Below are positions 8,581 to 16,958 of a stretch of DNA of 64,000 nt, in pieces. The notes under the pieces are model-generated. The model was not told the DNA's origin. It did no database searches and saw only the letters and a list, made by a program, of their open reading frames with translations. The DNA comes from Hyphomicrobiales bacterium (lineage in GTDB: Bacteria; Pseudomonadota; Alphaproteobacteria; Rhizobiales; Beijerinckiaceae), in assembly GCA_027488155.1 (NCBI GenBank), contig JAIYCE010000059.1:1-64000 (forward strand), in the 5' to 3' direction. Numbering within the stretch: the stretch's first letter is position 1; the number at the start of each line of letters is the position of its first letter. Position numbers and translations under genes: made by a program.

Positions 8581-10728
8581 TTACTCGCTCGCTTCGATCA
8601 TTTCTTCAACGGTCGGCTTGCCCTCGAGATCTTCGCCGGTGGTCTGGTCGACCACTTTCATGGACAGGCGAACCTTGCCACGATCGTCGAAGCCCAAGAG
8701 CTTCACCTTGACCTTGTCGCCTTCCTTGACGACATCGGTGACCTTCTGCACGCGCTGCGCCGCGAGTTGCGAGATATGGACGAGACCATCCTTCGCACCG
8801 AAGAAATTCACGAACGCGCCGAAATCAGTCGTCTTCACCACTGTGCCATCATAGATGACACCGATTTCGGGTTCAGACGCGATCGACTTGATCCAGTTGA
8901 GCGCCGCGGTGATCGAGGTGCCATCCGATGACGCGACTTTCACGGTACCATCGTCTTGAATGTCGATCTTGGCACCCGTCTTTTCAACGATTTCGCGGAT
9001 GACCTTGCCACCCGAACCGATGACTTCGCGGATCTTATCGACCGGAATTTTGATCGTCTCAATACGCGGCGCATATTGGCCGAGTTCCTGACGCGCACCG
9101 GTGAGGGCCTTCGCCATTTCGCCGAGGATATGCAGACGGCCGCCCTTGGCCTGATTGAGGGCGACGCGCATGATTTCTTCGGTGATGCCGGCGATCTTGA
9201 TGTCCATCTGCAGCGAGGTCACGCCATTGGCAGTACCGGCCACTTTGAAATCCATGTCGCCGAGATGATCTTCGTCACCAAGAATGTCGGAGAGAACCGC
9301 ATAGCGATCACCCTCAAGGATGAGGCCCATTGCGATGCCCGCAACCGGCGACTTCAACGGCACGCCAGCATCCATGAGCGCGAGCGAGGAACCGCACACC
9401 GTCGCCATCGACGACGAACCGTTCGATTCCGTGATCTCGGAGACGAGACGGATCGTGTAGGGGAATTCGTGATGCGGCGGCAGCATCGGACGCACAGCAC
9501 GCCACGCCAATTTGCCGTGACCGATTTCACGGCGGCCCGGCGAACCCATGCGGCCAGTTTCGCCGACGCTGTAGGGCGGGAAGTTATAATGCAGCAGGAA
9601 GGTTTCCTTGTAGGTGCCTTCAAGCGAGTCGATGAATTGCTCGTCATCGCCCGTGCCAAGCGTCGCAACCACAAGCGCCTGCGTTTCACCGCGTGTGAAC
9701 AAAGCCGAACCATGGGTACGCGGCAGAATGCCAACTTCCGAGACGATGTTGCGCACTGTCACGAGATCGCGGCCATCGATGCGACGGCCGGTGTCGAGAA
9801 TGTTCCAGCGCACGATCTTGGCTTCGACTTCCTTGAACACGGACGCGGCGAGAAGCGGCGCGACCGGGTTTTCAACGCCTTCGCCCGAGAGTGCAGCGAG
9901 CACTTTCTGCTTGGCAGCAGCAACCTTATCCTGACGCTCTTTCTTCTGCGGCGTCGAATAAGCAACGCGCAATTCGCTTTCGACGAGTGCGAGGATTTTG
10001 GCTTCAAGTTCTGAATAATCCGGCGTCGTGAAATCGCGCGGGTCTTTCGCGGCCACTTCGGCGAGTTTGATAATCGCATCGATAACCGGCTGGAAACCCT
10101 TATGGCCGTGCATAACGGCACCGAGCATCACGTCTTCAGCGAGTTCTTTCGCTTCCGATTCCACCATCAACACCGCATCGGCCGTACCGGCGACGACAAG
10201 ATCGAGATCGGATGTGGCCATTTCAGCAATGGTCGGATTCAGCTTGAACTGGCCGTTGACATAGCCGACGCGCGCAGCACCGACCGGGCCCATGAAAGGC
10301 ACGCCAGAAAGCGTGAGAGCCGCGGAGGCTGCCACCATGGCGACGACATCCGGATCGTTTTCGAGATCATGCGACAGCACGGTGACGACGACTTGCGTGT
10401 CGTTTTTGTAGCCATCGACGAAAAGCGGACGGATTGGACGGTCGATCAGGCGGGAGACGAGCGTCTCTTTTTCCGAGGGACGGCCTTCGCGCTTGAAATA
10501 GCCGCCGGGAATGCGGCCGGCTGCAAAGGTCTTCTCCTGATAGTTTACAGTGAGCGGGAAGAAATCGACGCCGGCCTTCGGCTCTTTCGCCGAGACGACA
10601 GTGGCAAGAACAGTGGTTTCGCCATAGGTCGCGAGCACAGCACCATCAGCCTGACGGGCAATGCGGCCGGTTTCGAGCGTAAGCTTGCGCCCCGCCCAAA
10701 CGAGTTCAACGCGTTGGGTATCGAACAT
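8581..10728 (-). CDS. pnp: Polyribonucleotide nucleotidyltransferase (PNPase)
   Basis: A 715-aa 3'-to-5' phosphorolytic exoribonuclease that degrades mRNA and helps small-RNA function, usually as a trimer in the degradosome. Two RNase PH-like domains (about 10-230 and 310-545) flank a helical linker. A KH domain ([15 protein letters not shown] near 570) and an S1 domain ([18 protein letters not shown] near 625) follow and bind RNA. Length is normal. It follows rpsO, the standard arrangement, but with a 255-bp gap containing hairpins. In E. coli, PNPase represses itself through an RNase III-cut leader stem; comparable stems are visible here at 10890-10940, though function is inferred. Confidence 0.98.
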   Translation of the reverse strand: MFDTQRVELVWAGRKLTLETGRIARQADGAVLATYGETTVLATVVSAKEPKAGVDFFPLTVNYQEKTFAAGRIPGGYFKREGRPSEKETLVSRLIDRPIRPLFVDGYKNDTQVVVTVLSHDLENDPDVVAMVAASAALTLSGVPFMGPVGAARVGYVNGQFKLNPTIAEMATSDLDLVVAGTADAVLMVESEAKELAEDVMLGAVMHGHKGFQPVIDAIIKLAEVAAKDPRDFTTPDYSELEAKILALVESELRVAYSTPQKKERQDKVAAAKQKVLAALSGEGVENPVAPLLAASVFKEVEAKIVRWNILDTGRRIDGRDLVTVRNIVSEVGILPRTHGSALFTRGETQALVVATLGTGDDEQFIDSLEGTYKETFLLHYNFPPYSVGETGRMGSPGRREIGHGKLAWRAVRPMLPPHHEFPYTIRLVSEITESNGSSSMATVCGSSLALMDAGVPLKSPVAGIAMGLILEGDRYAVLSDILGDEDHLGDMDFKVAGTANGVTSLQMDIKIAGITEEIMRVALNQAKGGRLHILGEMAKALTGARQELGQYAPRIETIKIPVDKIREVIGSGGKVIREIVEKTGAKIDIQDDGTVKVASSDGTSITAALNWIKSIASEPEIGVIYDGTVVKTTDFGAFVNFFGAKDGLVHISQLAAQRVQKVTDVVKEGDKVKVKLLGFDDRGKVRLSMKVVDQTTGEDLEGKPTVEEMIEASE

Positions 10729-10889
10729 GGGTGTTCAGTCCTTCGAGAGGCCAGAACCTGCGCCATGAGCAAGACGACGAGGGGCTTCCTTGGGAAGGCA
10801 GCCTTGCTGCCGAAAGCCCCCGGCAATCCTGCCATGATCCGCAGGCCCCGGCGGGGTAGCCGGACGGGTCCATTCCCGGTCCGGAGAAG

Positions 10890-10940
10890 AGCCCGCTCAG
10901 CGGGCTCCCATTCACTTGGAAGGGCCGTCTTGCAGGCCCT
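10890..10940 (-). promoter_or_regulatory. Stem-loops in the pnp 5' leader
   Basis: Two inverted repeats lie between rpsO and pnp: agcccgct/agcgggct at 10890-10906 and agggcc/ggccct at 10921-10940. They lie in the transcript upstream of pnp. By analogy with enterobacterial pnp leaders they may be processing and autoregulation sites. Confidence 0.45.
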
Positions 10941-10946
10941 TTAGGG

Positions 10947-10970
10947 AAAAGGCGGGCCAAGGCCCGCCTT
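10947..10970 (-). terminator. Terminator after rpsO
   Basis: Perfect stem aaggcgggcc/ggcccgcctt with a 2-base centre. In the minus direction it runs into tttt. It lies 13 bases after the rpsO stop. Confidence 0.8.
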
Positions 10971-10983
10971 CAGAGGATCGGCG

Positions 10984-11253
10984 TTAGCGGCGGATGCCGA
11001 GGCGCTCGATCAAAGTCTTGTAGCGGCCCACATCCTGACGCTTCACATAATCGAGAAGCGAACGGCGCTGGGACACGAGCTTCAGGAGGCCACGGCGGGA
11101 ATGATTGTCCTTGGCGTGCGTCTTGAAGTGATCGGTGAGGTTGGTGATGCGCTCGGTCAGGATCGCGACCTGGACTTCCGGGGAACCGGTATCGCCCGCT
11201 TTGGTAGCGTATTCCTTGATCAGCGCCTGCTTGCGCTCAGCCGTAATCGACAT
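10984..11253 (-). CDS. rpsO: 30S ribosomal protein S15
   Basis: An 89-aa primary 16S rRNA-binding protein of the small subunit platform. The family signature is visible in [11 protein letters not shown], the helix [12 protein letters not shown] and the C-terminal [12 protein letters not shown]. The ATG at 11253 starts MSITAERKQ and has aaggag upstream with ideal spacing; the open frame continues further 5' but that part is unlike S15. The standard order truB-rpsO-pnp is kept except that vapBC sits between truB and rpsO. S15 represses its own translation in several bacteria through leader structure; a hairpin is present at 11321-11342. Confidence 0.98.
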   Translation of the reverse strand: MSITAERKQALIKEYATKAGDTGSPEVQVAILTERITNLTDHFKTHAKDNHSRRGLLKLVSQRRSLLDYVKRQDVGRYKTLIERLGIRR

Positions 11254-11320
11254 CGGGTGCTCCTTATCTGTTGGAGGGAGAGGCGGCCCTGCCGGGATGT
11301 CGTCCAGCAAGGTCGATAGC

Positions 11321-11342
11321 GCGGCAGGCCAAAGCCTGTCGC
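11321..11342 (-). promoter_or_regulatory. Hairpin in the rpsO leader
   Basis: Nine-base arms gcggcaggc/gcctgtcgc (one wobble pair) around a 4-base loop, 68 bases before the rpsO start and 35 bases after the vapC stop. No T-run follows in the minus direction, so a leader structure such as an S15 target is likelier than a terminator. Confidence 0.4.
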
Positions 11343-11377
11343 GTGCGCCGTCTTCATACACGAAAAGGCCGGAAAAG

Positions 11378-11788
11378 CTAGGGGGTGAGCCAATCTTCCA
11401 GCTTCAGCCCCGGCACGCGCGAGAATTCACGGATGTTGTTGGTGACGAGGATCATATTCCGTTCAAGCGCTTGGGCAGCAATGAGAGAGTCGAAGGGACC
11501 AATCGTTTGACCTTTAGCAGCCAAACCAGCACGAAGCTCACCAGCGCGCCGAGCATCCGCGGCTGTGAACGGCATGATCTCAAACGGCGCTCGGAGGAGA
11601 CCATCGAGGGCGCGCTGGGCTCGCATATGATCGCGAGCCCAATAAACACCATATTGGAGTTCCGCTAACACAATCGTTGCCAAGCCGATCACGACATCGC
11701 GGGCAAACAGGCCTGCCAAATGCTCCTCGAGATCTGGCCGACCGCCCCGCAAAAGCGCGATCGCAATGTTGGCATCAATGCAAAACAT
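11378..11788 (-). CDS. vapC: VapC-type PIN-domain ribonuclease toxin
   Basis: A 136-aa PIN-domain RNase, the toxin of a type II toxin-antitoxin pair; VapC proteins cut tRNA or rRNA when not bound by VapB. Acidic active-site residues appear in FCIDANI (residues 2-8), LAELQYG near 43 and [10 protein letters not shown] near 98, and the usual C-terminal [13 protein letters not shown] is present. The ATG at 11788 shares one base with the vapB stop (TGATG), the normal coupling. The active site looks intact, so the toxin should work. It sits within a ribosomal operon, where read-through would add expression. Confidence 0.93.
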   Translation of the reverse strand: MFCIDANIAIALLRGGRPDLEEHLAGLFARDVVIGLATIVLAELQYGVYWARDHMRAQRALDGLLRAPFEIMPFTAADARRAGELRAGLAAKGQTIGPFDSLIAAQALERNMILVTNNIREFSRVPGLKLEDWLTP

Positions 11789-12048
11789 CAATCAAAAATT
11801 GGTCGTTCCGGCGGCATGTCTGGCTGCTCCCGACCTTCTTCCATAAACTCAGGCATTTGATACTGCCGTAGCGTTGCAAGCCACTCGTTAGAATCGAACG
11901 CATCGGGTTCGATCAGAACACCGCCCGGCACTTTTGTCAGCCTGACCTTTTCGCCAGGCATACGGAACTCTTTCGGCAAGCGCACCGCTTGGCTGCCGCC
12001 GTGTTTGAAGAGTTTCGCCCGTGCCGATTTGAAAGCATCTTGTTTCAT
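11788..12048 (-). CDS. vapB: VapB-type antitoxin (AbrB/MazE-like)
   Basis: An 86-aa antitoxin that binds VapC and represses the pair. The N-terminal swapped-hairpin DNA-binding fold is seen in LFKHGGSQAVRLPKEFR, followed by a strand region and a C-terminal tail with PDMPPERPIFD that should thread into the toxin groove. Its start codon touches an 8-bp inverted repeat that occupies the place of a ribosome-binding site, so the mRNA may be leaderless or very short-leadered. Together with vapC it forms a complete module between truB (48 bp upstream) and rpsO. Confidence 0.9.
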   Translation of the reverse strand: MKQDAFKSARAKLFKHGGSQAVRLPKEFRMPGEKVRLTKVPGGVLIEPDAFDSNEWLATLRQYQMPEFMEEGREQPDMPPERPIFD

Positions 12049-12066
12049 AGCTACAAAATGTAGCTA
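12048..12066. promoter_or_regulatory. Candidate VapBC operator
   Basis: Perfect inverted repeat tagctaca-aaa-tgtagcta directly at the vapB start codon. Type II antitoxins bind such palindromes for autoregulation. No Shine-Dalgarno sequence is seen on the coding strand here. Confidence 0.65.
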
Positions 12067-12096
12067 CGAATTTGCCGTAACGTCAAGAAGCGTGGC

Positions 12097-13020
12097 TCAT
12101 ATCGCCAGATTGAACACCCGCACCGGCACGAACTCGCCGCGTTCTACCATGCCGACCGCAACCGGCACGCCAGCGCAGGTTGAATAGACGAGTTCGCCCT
12201 CTGGCGGCGCATCACGCCCACGCAGAATGACGCTTTGGCCACGACGCAACCGCATGGCGGAATCGCGGTTCATCACCACGCATTCCAACTCGGACAAGCC
12301 AGCTTCCACCGGCAAGACGGCCGCCGCTGCGGCTTCCGCTTGATCGGCCATCGCGCTCCATGGCGTCGCATCCGCCAAGGTGAAGGGGCCGACGCGCGTG
12401 CGGCGTAGGGCCGTGACGTGACCATAGCAGCCGAGCATCCTGCCAATGTCGCGCGCAATGGCACGCACATAGGTGCCCTTGCCACATTCAGCCGCGAGTG
12501 TGGCGCGTTCCGGCGAAAAAGAGACAAGTTTCAACGAATAGATTTCAACTTGGCGAGATTTCATTTCGATGGCTTCGCCATCACGAGCGAGATCGTAAGC
12601 GCGCTCGCCACCAATCTTGATCGCCGAGAAGCGTGGCGGCACCTGGTCAATCACGCCTTCGAAACGCGACAAGATCGATTCAAGTTCAGCCTGTGTCGGA
12701 CGGCGATCGCTTGTTTCCGTGACGCGGCCTTCGCTATCGTCCGTATCCGTCTCAGAGCCGAAATCGACCGTAAACGTATAAGCCTTCTCGCCATCGACGA
12801 CATAAGGCACGGTTTTGGTGGCCTCGCCGAAAGCGAGCGGCAGAATGCCCGACGCCAAGGGATCGAGCGTGCCGGCATGGCCCGCCTTTTTCGCGTTGAG
12901 CAAACGCCGCACGGCCGAGACGGCATGCGTTGACGTCATGCCGATCGGCTTGTCGAGCACGATCCAGCCATTCACTTCGACACGGGTTTTCTTCTGTTGA
13001 ACGATCTTGGGCGCGCTCAT
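12097..13020 (-). CDS. truB: tRNA pseudouridine-55 synthase
   Basis: A 307-aa enzyme making pseudouridine 55 in the T loop of tRNAs. The N-terminal GWIVLDKPIGMTS block and the catalytic aspartate in HAGTLDPLASG (residue about 53) are intact; a C-terminal PUA-like extension follows with GRDAPPEGELV. Its ATG overlaps the rbfA stop by 4 bases (ATGA), showing translational coupling. Length is normal for alphaproteobacterial TruB. Confidence 0.97.
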   Translation of the reverse strand: MSAPKIVQQKKTRVEVNGWIVLDKPIGMTSTHAVSAVRRLLNAKKAGHAGTLDPLASGILPLAFGEATKTVPYVVDGEKAYTFTVDFGSETDTDDSEGRVTETSDRRPTQAELESILSRFEGVIDQVPPRFSAIKIGGERAYDLARDGEAIEMKSRQVEIYSLKLVSFSPERATLAAECGKGTYVRAIARDIGRMLGCYGHVTALRRTRVGPFTLADATPWSAMADQAEAAAAAVLPVEAGLSELECVVMNRDSAMRLRRGQSVILRGRDAPPEGELVYSTCAGVPVAVGMVERGEFVPVRVFNLAI

Positions 13021-13433
13021 TCGGCGTCCTCGGTGTCGTCATGCGGTTTGGCGAGATCACGCTGCACCTGCGGCGAGCGCAGAAGCGCATCGATTTTCTG
13101 CGCTTCGACCAATCCCTCATCGGGACGGAAACGCAGATCGGGTGCGAATTTCAGATTGACGCGATGGGCAATCTCCATGCGCAGAAATTTCCGCTCATCG
13201 GCGAAAGCGCGGATGATGTCTTTCTCGTTCTGACGATTGTGTAGCGTCACATAGATCGTAGCAATCTTCAGATCGGGGCTCATGCGGACTTCTGGGATGG
13301 TGACAAACGCATCCTGAATGACCGGATTCTGTAAATCGCCACGCGAAAGAATCTCCGTCATCGCGTGCCGGATCAATTCACCAACACGCAATTGGCGCTG
13401 CGACGGTCCTTTTTTGTCGTCATGATGTTTCAT
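13017..13433 (-). CDS. rbfA: Ribosome-binding factor A
   Basis: A 138-aa KH-fold protein that helps 16S rRNA 5'-end maturation and 30S assembly. Visible family traits are RVGELIRHAMTEIL at the N-terminus, the strand VRMSPDLKIATIYVT and the RFRPDEG loop near the C-terminus. It follows infB and overlaps truB by 4 bases. A strong terminator lies between infB and rbfA, so rbfA-truB may have its own promoter or rely on read-through. Confidence 0.97.
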   Translation of the reverse strand: MKHHDDKKGPSQRQLRVGELIRHAMTEILSRGDLQNPVIQDAFVTIPEVRMSPDLKIATIYVTLHNRQNEKDIIRAFADERKFLRMEIAHRVNLKFAPDLRFRPDEGLVEAQKIDALLRSPQVQRDLAKPHDDTEDAE

Positions 13434-13472
13434 GTCTCACCATTCCTGCCGGATTCGGACCGGCTTGAGGAC

Positions 13473-13510
13473 GGAAAAGAAAAGGCCCGCGAGCGAATAC
13501 TGCGCGGGCC
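13473..13510 (-). terminator. Terminator after infB
   Basis: Stem ggcccgcg/cgcgggcc (13484-13491 and 13503-13510) with an 11-base loop, running in the minus direction into ttttcttttcc. It separates infB from rbfA. Confidence 0.8.
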
Positions 13511-13533
13511 ATTCCGAAGCTTCGGTCAGGCCG

Positions 13534-16239
13534 TCAGAGCGAGCGGCGGATTTCCTCGATGCGATAGCATTCGATGATATCGCCTTCGCGCATGTCCTGA
13601 TAATTCTCGAAGGCCATGCCGCATTCCTGACCCGACGGCACTTCCTTGACTTCGTCCTTGAAGCGCTTGAGCGTCGACAGCTTGCCTTCGTGAATGACAA
13701 CGTTGTCGCGGATGAGGCGCACATTCGCGCCGCGCTCGACACGGCCATCCTGCACAAGACAGCCTGCAACCTTGCCGATCTTCGACACACCGAAGACCTG
13801 CAAGATGCGTGCTTCACCAAGGCGTTCTTCGCGCAGGGTCGGCGCAAGCAGACCCGACATCGCCGATTTCACATCATCCACGAGATCGTAGATGATGTTG
13901 TAATAGCGAATTTCGGTGCCCGAACGCTCGGCCGCTTCGCGTGCTTCCTTATTGGCGCGCACGTTGAAGCCAATGACAGCAGCGCCCGAGGCTTCCGCCA
14001 ACGTGATGTCGCTCTCGTTGATGCCGCCTGCGCCCGCGTGAATGACGCGTGCTCCGACTTCATCCGTCCCGAGCTTATCGAGCGCACCAATGATCGCTTC
14101 CACCGAACCCTGCACGTCGCCTTTGACGACGAGCGGGAATTCCTTGCGGCCTGCCGTTTTAAGCTGGCTCATCATGTCGGCCAGCGAACCACGCGCCTTG
14201 CCCGCACGCGCCGCTGCACGTTCGCGCTTCTGACGCGTACGATATTCGGTGATCTCACGGGCACGCGCTTCGTTCTCAACAGCCGCAACGCGATCACCCG
14301 CTTCGGGCGCGCCATTGAAACCGAGAATCTCGACGGGAACCGAAGGACCCGCTTTCTGCACTTGCGCGCCAAGATCTGAGACGAGTGCGCGCACACGGCC
14401 CCATTCGGAACCTGCGATCACGATGTCGCCTGTCTTCAAAGTGCCACGCTGCACGAGCACGGTGGCAACGGGGCCGCGGCCGCGATCGAGCTTGGCTTCG
14501 ATGACAGTGCCTTCAGCCGGTCGATCCGCATTGGCCTTGAGATCAAGAATTTCCGACTGCAGCGCAATGGCGTCGAGCAGCTTATCGAGATTAATGCGCT
14601 TGGTGGCCGAAACTTCGATCTCGAGCACATCGCCACCCATCGATTCCACCTGAACTTCATATTGCAGAAGTTCCGTGCGGACCCTGTTGGGATCGACGTT
14701 TGGCTTATCGATCTTGTTGATTGCGATAATTAGCGGCACCTTCGCCGCCTTGGCATGATTGATCGCTTCAATCGTCTGCGGCATGACACCGTCATCGGCG
14801 GCCACAACCAGCACCACAATGTCCGTCACTTTCGCGCCGCGCGCGCGCATCGCCGTAAAGGCAGCGTGACCGGGCGTGTCAATGAAGGTGATCTTATCGC
14901 CATTGGGCGCAGTCACCTGATAGGCACCGATATGCTGTGTGATGCCACCGGCTTCGCCCGCCACAACATTGGCATGACGAATGGCGTCGAGCAGCGAAGT
15001 CTTGCCGTGGTCGACGTGACCCATGATGGTGACGACCGGCGGACGCGCTTCGAGATTCTCGTCGGCATCCGGCGTATCGAAGAGACCCTCTTCCACATCC
15101 GCTTCGGCAACGCGCTTAACGGTATGGCCGAATTCTTCCGCGACGAGTTGGGCTGTGTCCGCGTCGACCACGTCGGTGATCTTCACGAGCTGGCCCTGTT
15201 TCATCAGGAATCGGATCACATCCACCGCGCGCTCGGTCATACGGTTGGCGAGTTCCTGGATCGTGATCGTTTCCGGAATCGTCACTTCGCGCGCAATCTT
15301 TTCCTTCTGCTCGGCCATGCCGGCGCCTTTAAGGCGCTGCACGCGGCGGCGGAAAGAAGCGACCGAACGCGTGCGTTCGTCCTCGCCGCTGGTGGCGGCA
15401 GAAACCGTCAGGCGGCCGCGACGCTTCTCGTCACCTGCGCGCGCGCGCTCAGGACGGGCGGGCGCGGCGGGGCGAGCGGGGCCAGCACCGCGGCGCGGTG
15501 CGCCACGGCGGCGTTCCTCATCGTCCGGTTCAGCCGGAACAGGTGCACGCGACAGGCCGGGGGCCGAAGAGCGGCGCACAGGCCCATCGGATGACGGGCG
15601 CGGCGCAGAGGTGGGCGCAGACTGGGCGGCCGGAGCCGAATCGCCAAGACGGCGCTTAGCTTCATCTTCGGCTTTGCGCTTCACCTCGTCGTCGTGACGG
15701 CGGCGATCTTCCTCCTCGCGCTTGCGCGCTTCGGCGGCGACGCGTTCAACGCGTTCACGCTCATCGCGCTCAGCGCGAACCTTAGCTTCGTCTTCGGCGC
15801 GCTTCCGGTCTTCGGTTTCGCGCTTGCGGGCTTCGACCAAGGCGTGAGCGCGGGCATCGCGCTCTTCATCGGTCAGCGTGCGCAGCACAACACCTGAGCC
15901 CGAACGTGGCGCACTCTGCTGGGAGCGGCCTTCGCCGCGGCCCGGTGTCGGTGCGCGACCGCTCGGGCGTGCCGCCGGTGCGGCAGCAGCTGGCTTCGCC
16001 GGCGCTGGCGCCACGGGCTGCGGCGTAGCCGCTACGACAGGCGCGGGAGCCGGTTCAGCTTTCGGTGTCTCGCCCGGCCCGATCGTGCGGCGCTTCACCT
16101 TCTCGACCACAACGGCCTTGGTCCGGCCATGGGAGAAGCTTTGACGCACAACGCCCTGCTCGACAGGACGCTTCAAAGACAGCGTCTTCGAGGGGACATG
16201 CAACGTCTTGTCGCCGCCAGTATTCTTCGTATCGCTCAT
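13534..16239 (-). CDS. infB: Translation initiation factor IF-2
   Basis: A 901-aa GTPase that brings fMet-tRNA to the 30S subunit. Residues 1-300 are a low-complexity Ala/Pro/Arg/Glu region, partly charged coiled coil (runs of [12 protein letters not shown] repeats), typical of alphaproteobacterial IF-2. The IF2_N domain follows ([15 protein letters not shown]). The G domain carries [10 protein letters not shown] (G1), DTPGHAAF (G3) and NKID (G4), followed by domains II-IV. Stop of the upstream ylxR gene directly abuts this ATG, consistent with one nusA operon. Confidence 0.98.
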   Translation of the reverse strand: MSDTKNTGGDKTLHVPSKTLSLKRPVEQGVVRQSFSHGRTKAVVVEKVKRRTIGPGETPKAEPAPAPVVAATPQPVAPAPAKPAAAAPAARPSGRAPTPGRGEGRSQQSAPRSGSGVVLRTLTDEERDARAHALVEARKRETEDRKRAEDEAKVRAERDERERVERVAAEARKREEEDRRRHDDEVKRKAEDEAKRRLGDSAPAAQSAPTSAPRPSSDGPVRRSSAPGLSRAPVPAEPDDEERRRGAPRRGAGPARPAAPARPERARAGDEKRRGRLTVSAATSGEDERTRSVASFRRRVQRLKGAGMAEQKEKIAREVTIPETITIQELANRMTERAVDVIRFLMKQGQLVKITDVVDADTAQLVAEEFGHTVKRVAEADVEEGLFDTPDADENLEARPPVVTIMGHVDHGKTSLLDAIRHANVVAGEAGGITQHIGAYQVTAPNGDKITFIDTPGHAAFTAMRARGAKVTDIVVLVVAADDGVMPQTIEAINHAKAAKVPLIIAINKIDKPNVDPNRVRTELLQYEVQVESMGGDVLEIEVSATKRINLDKLLDAIALQSEILDLKANADRPAEGTVIEAKLDRGRGPVATVLVQRGTLKTGDIVIAGSEWGRVRALVSDLGAQVQKAGPSVPVEILGFNGAPEAGDRVAAVENEARAREITEYRTRQKRERAAARAGKARGSLADMMSQLKTAGRKEFPLVVKGDVQGSVEAIIGALDKLGTDEVGARVIHAGAGGINESDITLAEASGAAVIGFNVRANKEAREAAERSGTEIRYYNIIYDLVDDVKSAMSGLLAPTLREERLGEARILQVFGVSKIGKVAGCLVQDGRVERGANVRLIRDNVVIHEGKLSTLKRFKDEVKEVPSGQECGMAFENYQDMREGDIIECYRIEEIRRSL

Positions 16240-16932
16240 TCAGCTCTGCCCTAACGGCTTTCCGTCTTCATGACCCGGATTATCCGGGATGTCCCGATCG
16301 GCCTTGCCGGTCCGGTAGCGTTCAAGTGTCCGGAGCCGCGCCACACACAAACGCGATGCCGGACCGTCTAGAAGCGCTGCATGTATCACATGTGACCGGC
16401 CCAATGCCAAACCCAATTCCTCGAAATTCAGCCCGCGCAACGTCATTTCGACGTTAGCACTTTCGCCAAACCTCCTTTTGAGCGCCTGCGAGAGCTTTCG
16501 CACCCCATCAGCCGCCGCATCGGATGCATGGATCACGACGCGAACAGGTCCGCGCGCAATCGCTGCCTCCACTTTGTCAAAGCCCGAAACGACGAGCCCC
16601 GCCTTGTTGGCGAGGCTCAGCGCCTCGCGTGCCTGCCGGGTGAGAAGACCCTCAACCAGAGAGGGGAGATCTACATCGGCCTTAACATCGGCCTTGAGCC
16701 CACGCCCAAAAGCCTTCTTCCGAACTGCCTCGGCGACCGCATGGCGCGTCGCCGAGACCCAGACCCCGCGCCCCGGCAGGTTCCGCTTGAGATCGGGAAC
16801 CACCGAGCCATCGGGAGCTGCCACGAAACGGATCAGATCGTCGACCTTATGTCGCGTGCGTGTCGCGATGCAGGTCCGTTCCGGCCCGGTTTCATCCGCA
16901 CCGTCATCGTCCAAATCCATTTCGCGGGTCAT
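16240..16932 (-). CDS. YlxR (DUF448) - L7Ae-like RNA-binding protein
   Basis: A 230-aa protein of the nusA-infB operon. Residues about 15-100 match the YlxR/DUF448 domain (PERTCIATRTR, FVAAPDGSVVPDLKRNLPGRGVWV). Residues about 105-200 look like an L7Ae/L30e-type RNA-binding fold (SLANKAGLVVSGFDKVEAAI). In Firmicutes the two folds are separate neighbouring genes (ylxR, ylxQ); here they are fused, as in many alphaproteobacteria. Recent work ties YlxR to RNase P regulation in Bacillus, which may not carry over. It abuts infB with no gap and lies 26 bp after nusA. Confidence 0.9.
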   Translation of the reverse strand: MTREMDLDDDGADETGPERTCIATRTRHKVDDLIRFVAAPDGSVVPDLKRNLPGRGVWVSATRHAVAEAVRKKAFGRGLKADVKADVDLPSLVEGLLTRQAREALSLANKAGLVVSGFDKVEAAIARGPVRVVIHASDAAADGVRKLSQALKRRFGESANVEMTLRGLNFEELGLALGRSHVIHAALLDGPASRLCVARLRTLERYRTGKADRDIPDNPGHEDGKPLGQS

Positions 16933-16958
16933 GTCGTTTCCCGCCTAAAGAGCGGGCC

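Noticed and set aside
8956..10014. Long open frame (352 codons) opposite pnp
   Set aside because: It is antisense to a certain gene, rich in His/Arg residues typical of shadow frames, and has no family resemblance.
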